Made by a program: the position numbers and the translations under genes. Shown piece by piece: positions 9,232 to 19,082 of a DNA stretch of 64,000 nt. The stretch covers positions 1 through 64,000 of the forward strand of contig CAWHFY010000015.1 in the NCBI GenBank assembly GCA_963828755.1, given 5' to 3'. This DNA is from WHSW01 sp963828755. Its GTDB lineage: Bacteria; Actinomycetota; Thermoleophilia; Solirubrobacterales; 70-9. Positions within the stretch are counted from its first letter, which is position 1; each line of letters begins with the position of its first letter. A model generated the notes under the pieces. The model was not told the origin of the DNA. It worked only from the letters and a program-made list of their open reading frames with translations, and did no database searches.

Positions 9232-9414
9232 CTAGGACGCGGCTTGTGGCGCTCCGCGGCCGTTGCCGATCTTGCGCATGTTGGAGATGAAGAGGGTCTT
9301 GTCGATACGGCCCTGGAAGATCGGGACGTTCATCTCCATGCACTTCGAGATCACGTCTCGCCGCTTCATGTTCATCTCGTCGGCGAGCTCGGACGGCGTC
9401 AGGTGATTGGCCAC
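9232..9414 (-). CDS. 60-residue putative DNA-binding protein
   Basis: Small protein whose sequence (HLTPSELADEMNMKRRDVI followed by NVPIFQGRIDKTLF) looks like a helix-turn-helix/excisionase or IF2-N-like fold: a helix, a turn, a basic recognition helix and a short wing. It starts with GTG at 9414, preceded by AGGAGG about seven bases upstream. A canonical promoter lies at 9452-9480. No annotated family can be named with certainty. Confidence 0.7.
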   Translation of the reverse strand: MANHLTPSELADEMNMKRRDVISKCMEMNVPIFQGRIDKTLFISNMRKIGNGRGAPQAAS

Positions 9415-9451
9415 GTGGTTCCTCCTCCTCGGCTCTCGTCAGCAAGCTGAA

Positions 9452-9480
9452 GTCTTATCGGTGCACGCGGACGTAGTCAA
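9452..9480 (-). promoter_or_regulatory. Sigma-70-type promoter of the 60-residue protein gene
   Basis: On the minus strand TTGACT (9480-9475) is followed by exactly 17 bases and then TAAGAC (9457-9452), about 40 bp upstream of the GTG start. The -35 matches the consensus at five of six positions; the -10 is weaker. Confidence 0.55.
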
Positions 9481-9580
9481 CTGAATTGGCCGCAAATAGC
9501 TGAAAAGCGCCGGGGGCTCGCGGCGCGCCGACCGCCGCTCGGACGCGGGCTCGGCGAGGTCGCCTCCCTAGGATGGGGGC

Positions 9581-9829
9581 ATGGCGACGACCGACGAGGG
9601 CCGCAGCGAGTTCATCGACTCGCTCATGGACACGGAGCTCTACTCGATCGGCGCCTACTTCTGCGATGAGCACCCGGAGCTCGTCGACGAGGTGATCGCG
9701 CTCAGCGTCGAGATCGAGCAGCGGGGCCTCGAGGCATACTCGGGCGACGGCGACGCGGAGCTCGAGCGCACCTTCGAAACCCTGCTCACCGGGCTCGCGG
9801 TGCGGTACTACAAGGCGGTCGCGGGCTGA
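9581..9829 (+). CDS. Hypothetical acidic 82-residue protein
   Basis: Unrecognised small acidic protein, probably all-helical (EFIDSLMDTELYSIGAYFCD, then EHPELVDEVIALSVEIEQR). It has no signal peptide or membrane segment. The ATG at 9581 follows a weak GGATGGGGG ribosome site. It is divergent from the 60-residue gene and ends about 17 bp before the DsbA-like gene, so the two may be co-transcribed. Confidence 0.6.
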   Translation: MATTDEGRSEFIDSLMDTELYSIGAYFCDEHPELVDEVIALSVEIEQRGLEAYSGDGDAELERTFETLLTGLAVRYYKAVAG

Positions 9830-9846
9830 GCCCCTGGGTCCCCCGG

Positions 9847-10509
9847 GTGCTGTTGGCGCTCGGGCTGCTCGGGATCGCGGCCGCGATCTACTCGCTCTCG
9901 GTCGGCACCGGGGGCCCGCAGCCGCAGGCGATCGGCGGCGTCAACGACGTCCAGCGGATCTTCGGCGGGATCGCCCAGGACGGCGCCTACATCGGCCCCG
10001 AGGACGCGACCACGACGATCACCGTCTTCAACGACCTCCAGTGCGCACCGTGCGCGGACTGGGAGATCAACACGATCGATCCGCTGGTCGAGAAGTACGC
10101 GCGCACCGGCGACGCGCGGCTCGAGTTCCGCCACTTCTCGCTGGCGCCCAACGACACGACGCTGGCGGCGATCGCCGCCGAGGCGGCCGGCAAGCAGTCG
10201 CGCCAGTGGCAGTACCTCGACACGTTCGTCCGCAACATCGAGGTGACCAAGACCCGGGCGATCGACGAGACCTTCCTCCGCGAGGTGGCCGAGGCGGTCC
10301 CTGAGCTGGACCCCCAGCAGTGGAACGAGGACTACAACGACCCCGCCACCGAGGAGCTCGTCCGCCAGGACGCGATGCTCGCCGCGGATCTGAAGCTGCC
10401 CGCCGAGCCGGCGGTGGTCGTTTCCGGGCCCGGCGGCCAGCGGCAGCTGATCGAGACCCCGAGCTCGGACGAGATCGAGGCCGCGATCGATCAGGTCTCG
10501 GGACCCTGA
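9847..10509 (+). CDS. Membrane-anchored DsbA-like thioredoxin-fold protein
   Basis: Predicted extracytoplasmic thiol-disulfide oxidoreductase. An N-terminal hydrophobic anchor (LLALGLLGIAAAIYSL, residues 2-17) is followed by a thioredoxin-like domain beginning ITVFNDLQ with the active-site motif CAPC at residues 66-69. The helical insertion and the cis-Pro region (LPAEPAVVVSG) are typical of DsbA/BdbD-type proteins. The start is a GTG at 9847 shortly after the previous stop. The 3' end overlaps the convergent TVP38 gene by 19 bp. Confidence 0.8.
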   Translation: MLLALGLLGIAAAIYSLSVGTGGPQPQAIGGVNDVQRIFGGIAQDGAYIGPEDATTTITVFNDLQCAPCADWEINTIDPLVEKYARTGDARLEFRHFSLAPNDTTLAAIAAEAAGKQSRQWQYLDTFVRNIEVTKTRAIDETFLREVAEAVPELDPQQWNEDYNDPATEELVRQDAMLAADLKLPAEPAVVVSGPGGQRQLIETPSSDEIEAAIDQVSGP

Positions 10510-11204
10510 GCCGACGCGTCGCGCCAGCGCCGGTGAAAGCGGTGGGTGACGACCAGCAGCCCGATCAGCACCGCGGCGCCCAGCCACAGCACCGGGTCGG
10601 TCGGCGAGAGCGTCTCCAGCCGGCTGCCGAGGTAGACGAAGATCGCGGTCAGCGGCAGGTAGCCGATCAGGGTCGTCCAGATGAAGGTGAACAGGTCGGC
10701 GCGCGCCGCGCCGGCGGCGATCGAGAAGAGGCTGAACGGGATCACCGGCACCAGCCTGATCCCGAGCAGGAGGGTCGCGCCGCCGGCCTCCGCGATCTGC
10801 TCGAGGCGGTCGAAACGCTCGCGGCTGATGAACCTGTAGAGCAGGGGGCGGGCCGCGTGGAGGCCGATCCAGTAGGCGATCAGGGCGTTGGCGAGCCAGC
10901 CCGCCATCACCAGGGCGAGGCCCGGCCAGAAGCCGTAGACGTAGCCGACGGCCGTGTCGAGGATCTCGGCCGGGTACCAGATGAAGACGTGCGCGAGGGC
11001 GAGGATGAAGGTGATCACGACGCCGCCGACCCCGAGCCCGCGCAGGTCCTCGCGCAGCTGATCGGTGTTGCCGCCGATCGCGTCACCGATCCCGCTGCGC
11101 AGCGGCTCGATCGCGGCGATCAGGACCGCGAGGAGGGCGACTCCGGCGAGCGTCGCGAACAGCGCGACGTGCGGGCGCGACCTCGTTTTCGTCTCGCCCG
11201 TCAT
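10491..11204 (-). CDS. TVP38/TMEM64 (DedA-superfamily) membrane protein
   Basis: Polytopic inner-membrane protein of 237 residues. It has a basic N-terminus, a first membrane segment at about residues 13-30, and the family core: FIWYPAEILDTAVGYVYGF, then GIRLVPVIPFSLFSIAAGA, the conserved G-x-x-R-x-x-P-x-x-P-F block. Relatives in this superfamily act as lipid scramblases or undecaprenyl-phosphate transporters; the exact role here is unknown. Confidence 0.85.
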   Translation of the reverse strand: MTGETKTRSRPHVALFATLAGVALLAVLIAAIEPLRSGIGDAIGGNTDQLREDLRGLGVGGVVITFILALAHVFIWYPAEILDTAVGYVYGFWPGLALVMAGWLANALIAYWIGLHAARPLLYRFISRERFDRLEQIAEAGGATLLLGIRLVPVIPFSLFSIAAGAARADLFTFIWTTLIGYLPLTAIFVYLGSRLETLSPTDPVLWLGAAVLIGLLVVTHRFHRRWRDASAQGPET

Positions 11205-11263
11205 CGCCGCCGGTCGCGGGCTCGCCCTCCACCGGACTCAGTTTCGCAATACTGAGGATCCCT

Positions 11264-11337
11264 CGGGGCGTGGCGCAGCCTGGTAGCGCGCACCGTTCGG
11301 GTCGGTGAGGTCCCCGGTTCGAATCCGGGCGCCCCGA
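11264..11337 (+). tRNA. tRNA-Pro (anticodon CGG)
   Basis: The cloverleaf is complete. The 7-bp acceptor stem CGGGGCG pairs with CGCCCCG, with discriminator A at 11337. The D-loop contains CAGCCTGGTAGC. The anticodon arm is CACCG-TTCGGGT-CGGTG with anticodon CGG. The T-arm is CCCCGGTTCGAATCCGGG. No CCA is encoded. It reads the frequent CCG codon of this GC-rich genome. Confidence 0.95.
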
Positions 11338-11340
11338 TAA

Positions 11341-11413
11341 TTCGTCACTCGCCACTCGTCACTCGTCGCCCGCTACCGGGCCGAGTGACGAGCGACGAGT
11401 GACGAAGGACGAG
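11341..11413. repeat. Long inverted array of heptameric CGAGTGA-type repeats
   Basis: Just after tRNA-Pro, a left arm beginning TTCGTCACTCG pairs with a right arm ending CGAGTGACGAA. The 25-base arms differ at only two positions, around a loop containing GCCCGCTACCGGGC. Each arm is a run of 7-bp units (CGAGTGA, CGAGCGA, CGAAGGA). It may serve as a bidirectional terminator between the tRNA and the convergent hydrolase gene. Related heptad runs occur near 25.45, 44.35 and 56.36 kb. Confidence 0.65.
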
Positions 11414-11414
11414 C

Positions 11415-13852
11415 CTATGGCCCGGTGAAGCCGCCGTCGTAGCAGGGGAGGCCGAGGCAGGTGTCGGTGATCTGGCTCTGCGCGTCCGGGCGCAGGAAGT
11501 CCGAGACCATCTGCTGCTCCTCCGCCTGCGCGCGCGGCAGGCCGTGCGGGTCGTCGCCGCTCGTGTTCGGCACGTTGCCGAGCGGCGGGACGTCGGTGCC
11601 GATGACGCCGTTGTTCGCACCGCCGGACCCGGGCCGGACCGGCCCGCCGTCCCAGTAGACGATCGCCGAGCCGCTGAACGGATAGCTGGCGATCCGCGGG
11701 ATGTTCCAGGCGACGTCGAAATTCGGCCAGCGACCGTCGTAGACGACCGGCGAGTGGATCTCGGCGCCGATCGTCCGCGCCTCGACGTCGGCCTGGTAGT
11801 TGGTCACCTGATGGTCGCCGAGCGCGACGTTCATCAGGACCTTGTGGGCCGGGGTGTTCGGCAGCGGGTTGGCGGTCATCCGGTGCGCGTAGCCGTTCGG
11901 CTCCGAGCGGTCCCAGAGCATCTGCACCAGCGACAGCACCAGCGGACGGAGAGCTCGTTCGGATACGCCGGGTAGAGGATCGACGAGTAGGTGTCGAAGT
12001 CGATCGACCTGGTCAGCAGGGTCGAGTACCCCATCGCCGGAACGCCGAGCGACGCCCGGGTGAAGTCGGGCGAGACCGCGGTCAGCGCGCCGCCGAGGAT
12101 GCCGCCCTGGCTGTTGCCGTTGTAGTACAGCTTCGACGTGTCGATCACCGGCGGGCTCGCCAGCGTGGTCGCCGTCCGCGTGGAACGCGGCGTTGCTGAC
12201 GAAGCCGCCGTCGTTGTCCATGAGCCGCCCGAGGTAGAGCTCGTTCAGCAGCCCCTGCTGGGTGCGGTCGGTGAGCTCGGGGAAGCGGCCCATGTTCTGC
12301 AGGATCCCGATCGTGTTCGGGATGTCCTCCGAGGCGAACCCGATCTCGTCGGTGGCGCAGAAGACGAAGTTGTGCGCCTGCGCCAGGCTGCGCTGCGGGC
12401 TCGAGCCGACCTCGCCGGCACTGCCGAGCAGGCCGTGGCCGTACAGCGACGGGCGGCCCGGGAGACGCGGTCGCCGCATCGGGGATGATGCAGTCGAAGT
12501 TCGCCTCGTAGGTGCCGTGCTGGATCGGATTGCCGTTCGCATCCAGGTCCATGACCGCCGGCGCCTCGCAGTTGTTGGTCAGGTAGCAGGGCACCGTGAA
12601 CGTGCCGCGTGATCCGGCGCTGGATCTGGCCCGGGTTCGGGTCCTCGACCACCGAGTCGATCGAGAACGCGGGCGCGTCGCCCTGGACGACCCCGTCGGC
12701 GAGGTTGGTGTCGCCGAGCTGCGCGAACGCGTCATCGCGCATGTGCAGCAGGCGGCCGGCGATGTTCTCGTCGCTGGCGACCGTGAAGTCCCACGCCAGG
12801 TAGAGGTTGTGGCGCTTGATCTTCGCCTTGCGCAGCGAGCGGAACATGTTCTCGAACCGCTTCGACTGGCTGGTGATCGCATCCTCGTTCGAGGGCAGGT
12901 CGTCGCGGTAGTAGCGGAAGCCCTCCGGCGCGGAGAGCTTGTTGCCCGCCGAGTCCTTGAGCTTGCGCATCGCGACGATGTAGCGGTGGCCGGCCTCGAA
13001 CTGGGTCGCGCCGTGGATCAGCAGCGCGGTGCCGGCCGGCGACGTCGCGTTCGAGTCGAGCTCGACCCAGATCGGGACTCGCTTGTTGGTCGCGGCGTCG
13101 ATCACGACGATCGGCTCCTTCGAGTCCTGCGACTCGTTGCGGCTCAGATCGTTGAGCGGGATCGGGTTGGTGTTCGCGAACGCCTCTGGCGTGTCGAGGC
13201 CCGGGACCCTGAGCGTGATCACCTGTCCGGGACTGAACCCGTCGTTGAGGTTGTAGGGCGCCGCCGAGACCGGGGTGTTGTCCACGTTCTGGGGCATGGC
13301 TGCGTCGGTCAGGTTGACCCGGCGGCCGGTGGCGGTGCTCGAGTCCTTGACCGTGTAGTAGTCGTCGGGGAACGGCATCAGGCAGAGCGAGCCGTCCTGG
13401 GCGCCGATGAAGTCACAGCTCGCGGCCTGGCTGAGGTCGATCGACTTCGGCTTGCAGTCCTTGGTGTTGCGCTTCAGGTCGACCTTGGCCTTCTTGACCC
13501 CGTTGCCGGAGACGACGATCTTGCGCGCCTCGCAGCTGGAGATCCGCTGGCGGCCCTTGGCGGTCAGCTTGAGCACCGTGCTGGCGGACTTGCCCTTCGC
13601 CTTCACCTTCTTCGGCGTCGTGAGCTTGCGCAGGTCTGATCATCGAAAGTGGACGAGCGCGCCTTGAGCTTCACCTTGCCGCTGGTCAGCCCCTTGACCT
13701 TGACCTTGCAGGCCGCCCTTCTTCAGCGCCTGCTTCTGGCCCGCGTTGACCTTCAGCGTCGCCTTCTTCGCGCTCGGCGCTGCTGATGCGGTGATCGCGG
13801 TGATGCCCATCACCGCGACGATCAGCGCAGCCACGATCAAGATCCTTCTCAC
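11415..13852 (-). CDS. Secreted alpha/beta-hydrolase, at least six frame breaks
   Basis: Large exported hydrolase of about 800 residues. The GTG start at 13852 has a good AGGAGGAG site and opens a signal peptide (LIVAALIVAVMG, then ASAA). Lys-rich and Ig-like segments follow, then a hydrolase core with PSLYGHGLLGS (oxyanion loop), the nucleophile elbow GNSQGG and a C-terminal VALGDHQV His region. The frame breaks near 13708, 13640, 12607, 12454, 12167 and 11950. Most are repaired by removing one G or C; the last by removing one CT dinucleotide. Sequence flanking every break continues the same protein, so the gene is probably intact in the organism. Substrate is unknown; it could be a lipase, esterase or depolymerase. 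Confidence 0.7.
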
Positions 13853-13922
13853 GTCTCTCTCCTCCTGGTGGGTCCCTGCAACCGCGCGACGATATCAATG
13901 CCCAGTGGTGTAGAACCGGCGC

Positions 13923-14858
13923 ATGCGGATATTCGTCGCGGGAGCGAGCGGGGCGATCGGGCTCCCTCTGGTCCGCGGGCTCCTCGACGCCGGTCACGAG
14001 GTCACCGGGATGACCCGGCGCGAGCCGCGGGCGGCCGCGATCTGCGAGCTCGGCGCCGCGGCCGCGGTCTGCGACGCGTTCGATCCGGACGCGCTCACCG
14101 CGGCCGTCTGCGCCGCCGAGCCGGAGGTCGTCGTGCACGAGCTGACCGCGCTGCCGCCGAAGCTCGACCCCGGCGCCGCGGGCGTCTACGACGCCACCAA
14201 CCGCCTGCGCACCGAGGGCACCGCCAACCTGGTCGCGGCGGCGCGCGCCGCCGGCGCCCGGCGGCTGGTCGCCCAGAGCATCGCCTTCATCTACGCCCCG
14301 GTGGGGGGCTGGGTCAAGGATGAGGGCGATCCGACGATGAGCGGAATCACGGGCGCGTTCGGTGACGCGGTCGCCGCGGTGCTCGGCCTCGAGCAGCGGG
14401 TGCTCGAGGCTGAGGCGATCGACGGCCTGGTGCTGCGCTACGGGTTCTTCTACGGCCCCGGGACCGCGTACGCCGCCGACGGCTCGCAGGCCGACGAGGT
14501 GCGCCGCCGCCGGCTGCCGGTGGTCGGCCGCGGCGAGGGCGTGTTCTCGTTCGTGCACGTCGACGACGCTGCGGCGGCGACCGTCAGCGCCTGCGAGCGC
14601 GGCGCGCCCGGGATCTACAACGTCACCGACGACGAGCCTGCGGCGCTGCGCGAGTGGCTGCCCGCCTACGCTGAGGCGCTCGGCGCCCGGCGCCCGCTGC
14701 GCGTGCCGAAGCTGGTCGCGCGACTCGTCGCCGGAGCTGCGGTGGTCGGTTTCGCCACCGAGATGCGCGGCGCCTCCAACGAGAAGGCGCGGCGTGAGCT
14801 CGGCTGGTCTCCCGGGTACTCGTCGTGGCGGCGCGGTTTTGCCGAGGCGCTCGGATAA
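13923..14858 (+). CDS. NAD-dependent epimerase/dehydratase family protein
   Basis: Extended short-chain dehydrogenase of 311 residues. The N-terminal Rossmann motif GASGAIG (residues 7-13) is followed by MTRREPR, suited to binding NADP phosphate. The usual catalytic YxxxK is not obvious: SIAFIYAP occupies the Ser region, but the Tyr/Lys pair is displaced or lost, so activity on a nucleotide sugar is not assured. The family also includes NAD(P)H-binding and isoflavone-reductase-like proteins. It lies about 30 bp before sodA, so the two may be co-transcribed. Confidence 0.8.
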   Translation: MRIFVAGASGAIGLPLVRGLLDAGHEVTGMTRREPRAAAICELGAAAAVCDAFDPDALTAAVCAAEPEVVVHELTALPPKLDPGAAGVYDATNRLRTEGTANLVAAARAAGARRLVAQSIAFIYAPVGGWVKDEGDPTMSGITGAFGDAVAAVLGLEQRVLEAEAIDGLVLRYGFFYGPGTAYAADGSQADEVRRRRLPVVGRGEGVFSFVHVDDAAAATVSACERGAPGIYNVTDDEPAALREWLPAYAEALGARRPLRVPKLVARLVAGAAVVGFATEMRGASNEKARRELGWSPGYSSWRRGFAEALG

Positions 14859-14887
14859 CTTCTAGACCGACCCAATAGGAGGAACGA

Positions 14888-15493
14888 ATGGCTTACGAAG
14901 TACCGGATCTTCCCTACGACTACGACGCGCTCGAGCCGCACATCGACGAGGCGACCATGCGCGTCCATCACGACAAGCACCACCAGGCATACGTCGACAA
15001 GGCGAACGCCGCGCTCGAGGGCACGGAGTGGGCCGATAAGGACGTCGACGAGGTGCTCCGCAACCTCGACGCGCTGCCCGGCGACAAGCAGGGCCCCGTG
15101 CGCAACAACGCCGGCGGCCACTCCAACCACAGCTTCTTCTGGCAGATCATGAGCCCGGACGGCGGCGGCGAGCCCTCGGGCGACCTGGCCGCGGCGATCG
15201 ACGAGAAGTTCGGTTCGTTCGATTCCTTCAAGGAGGAGTTCAAGAACGCCGGGATCGGTCGCTTCGGCTCCGGCTGGGCGTGGCTCGTCCACGACGGCTC
15301 CGGGCTCGCGGTGACCAGCACCGCGAACCAGGACTCGCCGGTCTCCGACGGCCAGACGCCGCTGCTCGGCGTCGACGTCTGGGAGCACGCCTACTACCTC
15401 AAGTACCAGAACAAGCGCCCCGACTATCTCGACGCGTTCTGGAACGTCGTGAACTGGGACGAGGTCGGCCGCCGCTTCGGCGAGGCCGCCTAG
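14888..15493 (+). CDS. sodA: Superoxide dismutase (Fe/Mn)
   Basis: Cytoplasmic enzyme that dismutes superoxide. It is 201 residues, normal for the family. Metal ligands are visible: His27 in MRVHHDKHH, His in GGHSNHSFFW, Asp and His in GVDVWEHAYY. A strong AGGAGG site lies seven bases before ATG 14888. Whether Mn or Fe is bound cannot be decided from sequence alone, although the GG-HSNHSFFW context fits Mn-type enzymes. Confidence 0.96.
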   Translation: MAYEVPDLPYDYDALEPHIDEATMRVHHDKHHQAYVDKANAALEGTEWADKDVDEVLRNLDALPGDKQGPVRNNAGGHSNHSFFWQIMSPDGGGEPSGDLAAAIDEKFGSFDSFKEEFKNAGIGRFGSGWAWLVHDGSGLAVTSTANQDSPVSDGQTPLLGVDVWEHAYYLKYQNKRPDYLDAFWNVVNWDEVGRRFGEAA

Positions 15494-15799
15494 CTAGCTC
15501 GAGGACGCCGCCCGCGGCGGCGCGGCCCCGGCGCCGCGCGCTGCGGGCGGCAGCTCTCGCTCGCGGTTCGCCGCGGGCGGGACGAGGCTGATCGCTCGCT
15601 CGGCCGGCGCGGCGATCGCCCGCGCCGGCGCGTGGCCGCCCTTAACCAGAACTCAACCTGACGCGGTCCAAAGGCCGCATCGACAAGCCACTTGTGGCCG
15701 ACGGTTGTCCTTTGACACCCCGATCTGCGCGTTGCTAGGTTCGCCGACGAAGCCGGTCTGCACCGGCGTTCAAGGGGATTAGGGAGTCGAACGGAGCAG
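15494..15799. other. 306-bp intergenic region between sodA and the mce operon
   Basis: No gene is visible. The left part is extremely GC-rich with short hairpins, for example CGCCGC/GCGGCG at 15506-15522, which may terminate sodA. The right part is less GC-rich and carries the mce promoter candidate at 15712-15741. Confidence 0.6.
15712..15741 (+). promoter_or_regulatory. Sigma-70-type promoter of the mce operon
   Basis: TTGACA (15712-15717, perfect -35) is followed by 18 bases and TAGGTT (15736-15741). This is about 58 bp upstream of the TTG start of the first mce gene and is the only good promoter match in the gap. Confidence 0.55.
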
Positions 15800-17274
15800 T
15801 TGAGGGCGTCCTCGATAATCGGCCGCGTCGCGGCCCTGGTTGCGCTTGTCGTCGCGGTTCTCGCGGTCGTGCTGCTGCTCGGCGGCGGTGACGACTACAC
15901 GGTCACGGCCGAGTTCGAGAACGCCGGCCAGCTGGTCAAGGGCAACCAGGTCGTGGTCGGCGGCAGCGCCGTCGGCACGGTCGAACGAGATCGAGCTCGG
16001 CGACGACGGCCAGGCGCTCGTCACCTTCAGCGTCAACGACGACTACGCGCCCCTGCAGCGGGGCACGGTGGCGACGATCCGCTCGCCCTCGCTGTCCCAG
16101 ATCGCCGGGCGCCAGGTCCAGCTGACCCTGCCGCCGAGCTCGGAGAAGCGCGACCCGATCGAGGACGGCGGCACCCTGACCCAGTCCGAGACCGTCTCCG
16201 CGGTCGACCTCGATCAGCTCTTCAACACGCTCTCGCCGAAGACGATCAACGACTTCAAGCACGTCATCAAGGGGCTGGCCACCTCCTACGAGGGCGTCGG
16301 CCCCCAGGCGAACAAGGGCCTGCACTACCTGAACCCGTTCCTGTCGACCTCGAGGCAGGTGTTCGCGGAGCTGAACTCGGACCAGGCCGCGTTCGAGAAC
16401 CTGATCGTCGACACCTCGCAGCTCTCCGGCGCGCTGGCCGAGCGCGCCCCCGACATCTCGGCCGCTGGTCGCGAACCTGAACCGGATGATGAACGCGATC
16501 GGCGACCGCAAGGAGCGGCTCGCCGAAGCGGTCTCGCTGCTCCCCAACTTCCTGCGCGAGTCGAACACGACCTTCGTCAACCTGCGCGCGGCGCTCGACG
16601 ATCTCGATCCGCTGGTCGACGCTTCGAAGCCGGTGGCGATCCGGCTGCGCCCGTTTCTCGCGCACGCTGCGCGCCGCCTCCGCCGACGCGGTGCCGACGA
16701 TCCGCGACCTCAGCGCGATCCTGCGTCGCCGCGGCGACGCGCAACGACCTGGTCGAGCTGACCCGGCTGCAGCCGGCGCTCGCGAAGGCCGCGGTCGGCA
16801 GCGGCAGCCCCGACTGCGGCGGCGATTCGACCGACCTCGGAGATCTCGCCAGCGCCCAGGACGACAACTACACGCAGGGCGCCTTCGGCGAGGCGGTCTG
16901 CGCGCTGCGCAACTCCGCGCCGCAGCTCTCGATGTTCCGCGCCTACACGCCGGAGCTGGTCGGCTGGTTCGACGACTTCGGCCACTCCGGGTTCATCGAC
17001 GCGATCGGCGGCATCGGCCGCATCGGCACGACCCTGAACCCGTTCAGCATCTCGCTTCCGGGCGGGACGCCGAACCTCGCTCGACCCGCTCACCCCCGAC
17101 GAGCAGATCGCCTCGCTGGACACCGGCAACACCCGGCGCTGCCCAGGTGGCAACGAGCACCCGGTCAATGACATCGACCCGTCCGACGACTCGGTCCCGT
17201 TCACCGACGGCGGCGCCCTGACGGGCGACGGCCCCGGCAACTGCGACCCGACCCAGACGGCTCCCGGCTCATGA
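15800..17274 (+). CDS. MCE-family (MlaD-like) protein 1 of 6, five frame breaks
   Basis: First gene of the mce operon, encoding a membrane-anchored lipid-binding subunit of an MCE importer. The TTG start at 15800 (GGAG 6 nt upstream) begins an N-terminal membrane anchor (ALVALVVAVLAVVLLLGG) followed by the MCE domain (YTVTAEFENAGQLVKGNQV, then VGGSAVGTV). The frame breaks near 15983, 16464, 16660, 16742 and 17079; deleting one G or C at each gives one continuous protein of about 490 residues ending GNCDPTQTAPGS. Its stop overlaps the next start (ATGA at 17271). Such a density of insertions in a conserved gene suggests sequence error. Confidence 0.78.
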
Positions 17275-19048
17275 GGCGGATCGCGCTCATCCTCGCCCTG
17301 GTCGCGGCGCCGATCGTCGGGATCACCGCAACCGCCGGCGCCGACGACACCCACACCTACGAGATCGAGATGTACAACGCGTTCGGCCTCGTGACCGGCT
17401 CCGACGTGCGGATCGCCGGGGTCAACGCGGGCCAGGTGACCGACCTCGACATCACCCCGCAGAAGCGCGCCGTGGTCACGGTCGAGCTCTCCGGCGAGTT
17501 CGGCACCCTGGGCAAGGACACGAAGTGCTCCTCCGAGCCGCAGTCGCTGATCGCCGAGTACTTCATCTCCTGCGATCCGGCCGGTCCGCCGCTCGACGAC
17601 GGTGACACGATCCCCGCCAGCCAGGTCACCCAGACGGTCCAGAACGACCTCGTTCAGGACACCCTGCGCCTGCCGTACACGCAGCGCTTGCAGCTGCTGA
17701 TCAACGAGTTCGGCACCGCGCTCGCCGGCAACCCGACCGAGCTCAACGAGGCGATCAAGCTCGGCGCACCGGCGATCGGCCAGCTGAAGAAGATCACCGC
17801 GATCCTCGCCTCGCAGAACCGGATCATCCGCGACCTGAACGTGAACTCCGACACGGTGATCGGCAAGCTGGCCGAGCGCCGCGAGGACGTCGTCCGCTTC
17901 ATCACCGAGGCCCGCCAGACCGCCGAGGCCTCGGTCGCCCGCCGCGACGATCTCTCGCGCGACTTCGAGATCCTCGACGACTTCCTCGCCGAGTTGCAGC
18001 CGACCCTGGCGAAGCTCGGCGACGCCGCCCGCACGAACACGCCGGTGCTCGCCGACCTGCGTGCCGCCGCCCCCGGGCTCAACCGCCTGGCGCTCAACCT
18101 CCCGGCCTTCAGCAATGCGGCGAAGGCCTCGCTCGACAGCCTCGGCGACGCCTCGACCGTCGGCACCACCGCGCTGCGCCGCGGGCGCGACGAGATCCAC
18201 CAGCTCGCCGAATCCGGCGTCAAGGCGCCGCAGACGAGCGAGATGCTCGCCGACTTCCTGCGCGACATCGACGACCCGCGCCGCGCGGTCTCGATCGACG
18301 ACCGCGTTCCGAAGGACATCAACCGGACCGATCCTCGCGCCGGCCGGCGCGACACCAAGGGCTACACCGGGCTCGAGGGCATCCTCAACTACGCCTACTA
18401 CCAGGCCGGGGCGCTGAACCAGTTCGACCAGGTCGGCCACCTGCTGCACTTCAGCCTCTACGACATCTTCACCGGGCCCTGCGGTGCCTTCTCGACCGGC
18501 CACGACCCGCAGACCGGCGAGCCCGGCGTCCCGGCCCAGGGCGGCGGCACGACCACCAACATCCTCGACGCTGCCGATTGCGTCGGCTGGCTGGGCCCGA
18601 ACCAGCCCGGGCTCAACGAGGACCTGAACCTGCCCATGTACGACCCGTCGGTCTGCCCGACCGGGACCTTCCCGCAGGTCGCCGAGCAGACGCTCTGCAG
18701 CCCCGATTCGCCGCGCGAAGACACGGGCGCGCTCCGGCGCCGCGTCCCCCACGGCGGGCCGCGGGCGAGAGCGCCGACACCGGCGGCACGGGGGAGACCA
18801 CGACGCCGCCGACCGACACAGGCGGCGACGACGGCAGCACCGGCTCCAGCGATGGCCAGACGCCCGGCCTCGGCGGTGGTGTGCCCGACGACATCCTCGA
18901 CCAGATCCTCGACTTGCCGCCCGAGGTGCTCGACGACCTGCCGCCCGAGCTGCAGGACCAGCTGGACGGCAGCTCCGCCGAGGCGCCGAGTGGCCCCAGC
19001 GGCCCCACCGACCCCGCCTCCGACCTCCTCGACTTCCTCTTCCAGTGA
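17271..19048 (+). CDS. MCE-family (MlaD-like) protein 2 of 6, frame breaks near the C-terminus
   Basis: Second mce subunit. A signal peptide/anchor (IALILALVAAPIVGITATAGA) precedes an MCE domain (YEIEMYNAFGLVTGSDVRIAG). A long helical region follows, with repeated heptads around KLAERREDVVRF. The body stays in one frame to about 18735. Two single-base insertions, near 18735 and 18760, then move it to the frame that reads GESADTGGTGETTTPPTD and an acidic Leu/Pro tail (VLDDLPPELQDQLDG), stopping at 19046-19048. Without correction the frame runs on into the next gene, producing a false 1160-residue fusion. It starts by ATGA overlap with protein 1. Confidence 0.82.
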
Positions 19049-19082
19049 TCGCCGCGCTCCAGATCAAGGCCGGAGGCCGCCG

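Noticed and set aside
11415..13852. Calling the secreted hydrolase a decayed pseudogene
   Set aside because: All catalytic blocks remain and the breaks are single-base or dinucleotide insertions like those in essential-looking genes elsewhere in the window, so sequence error fits better.
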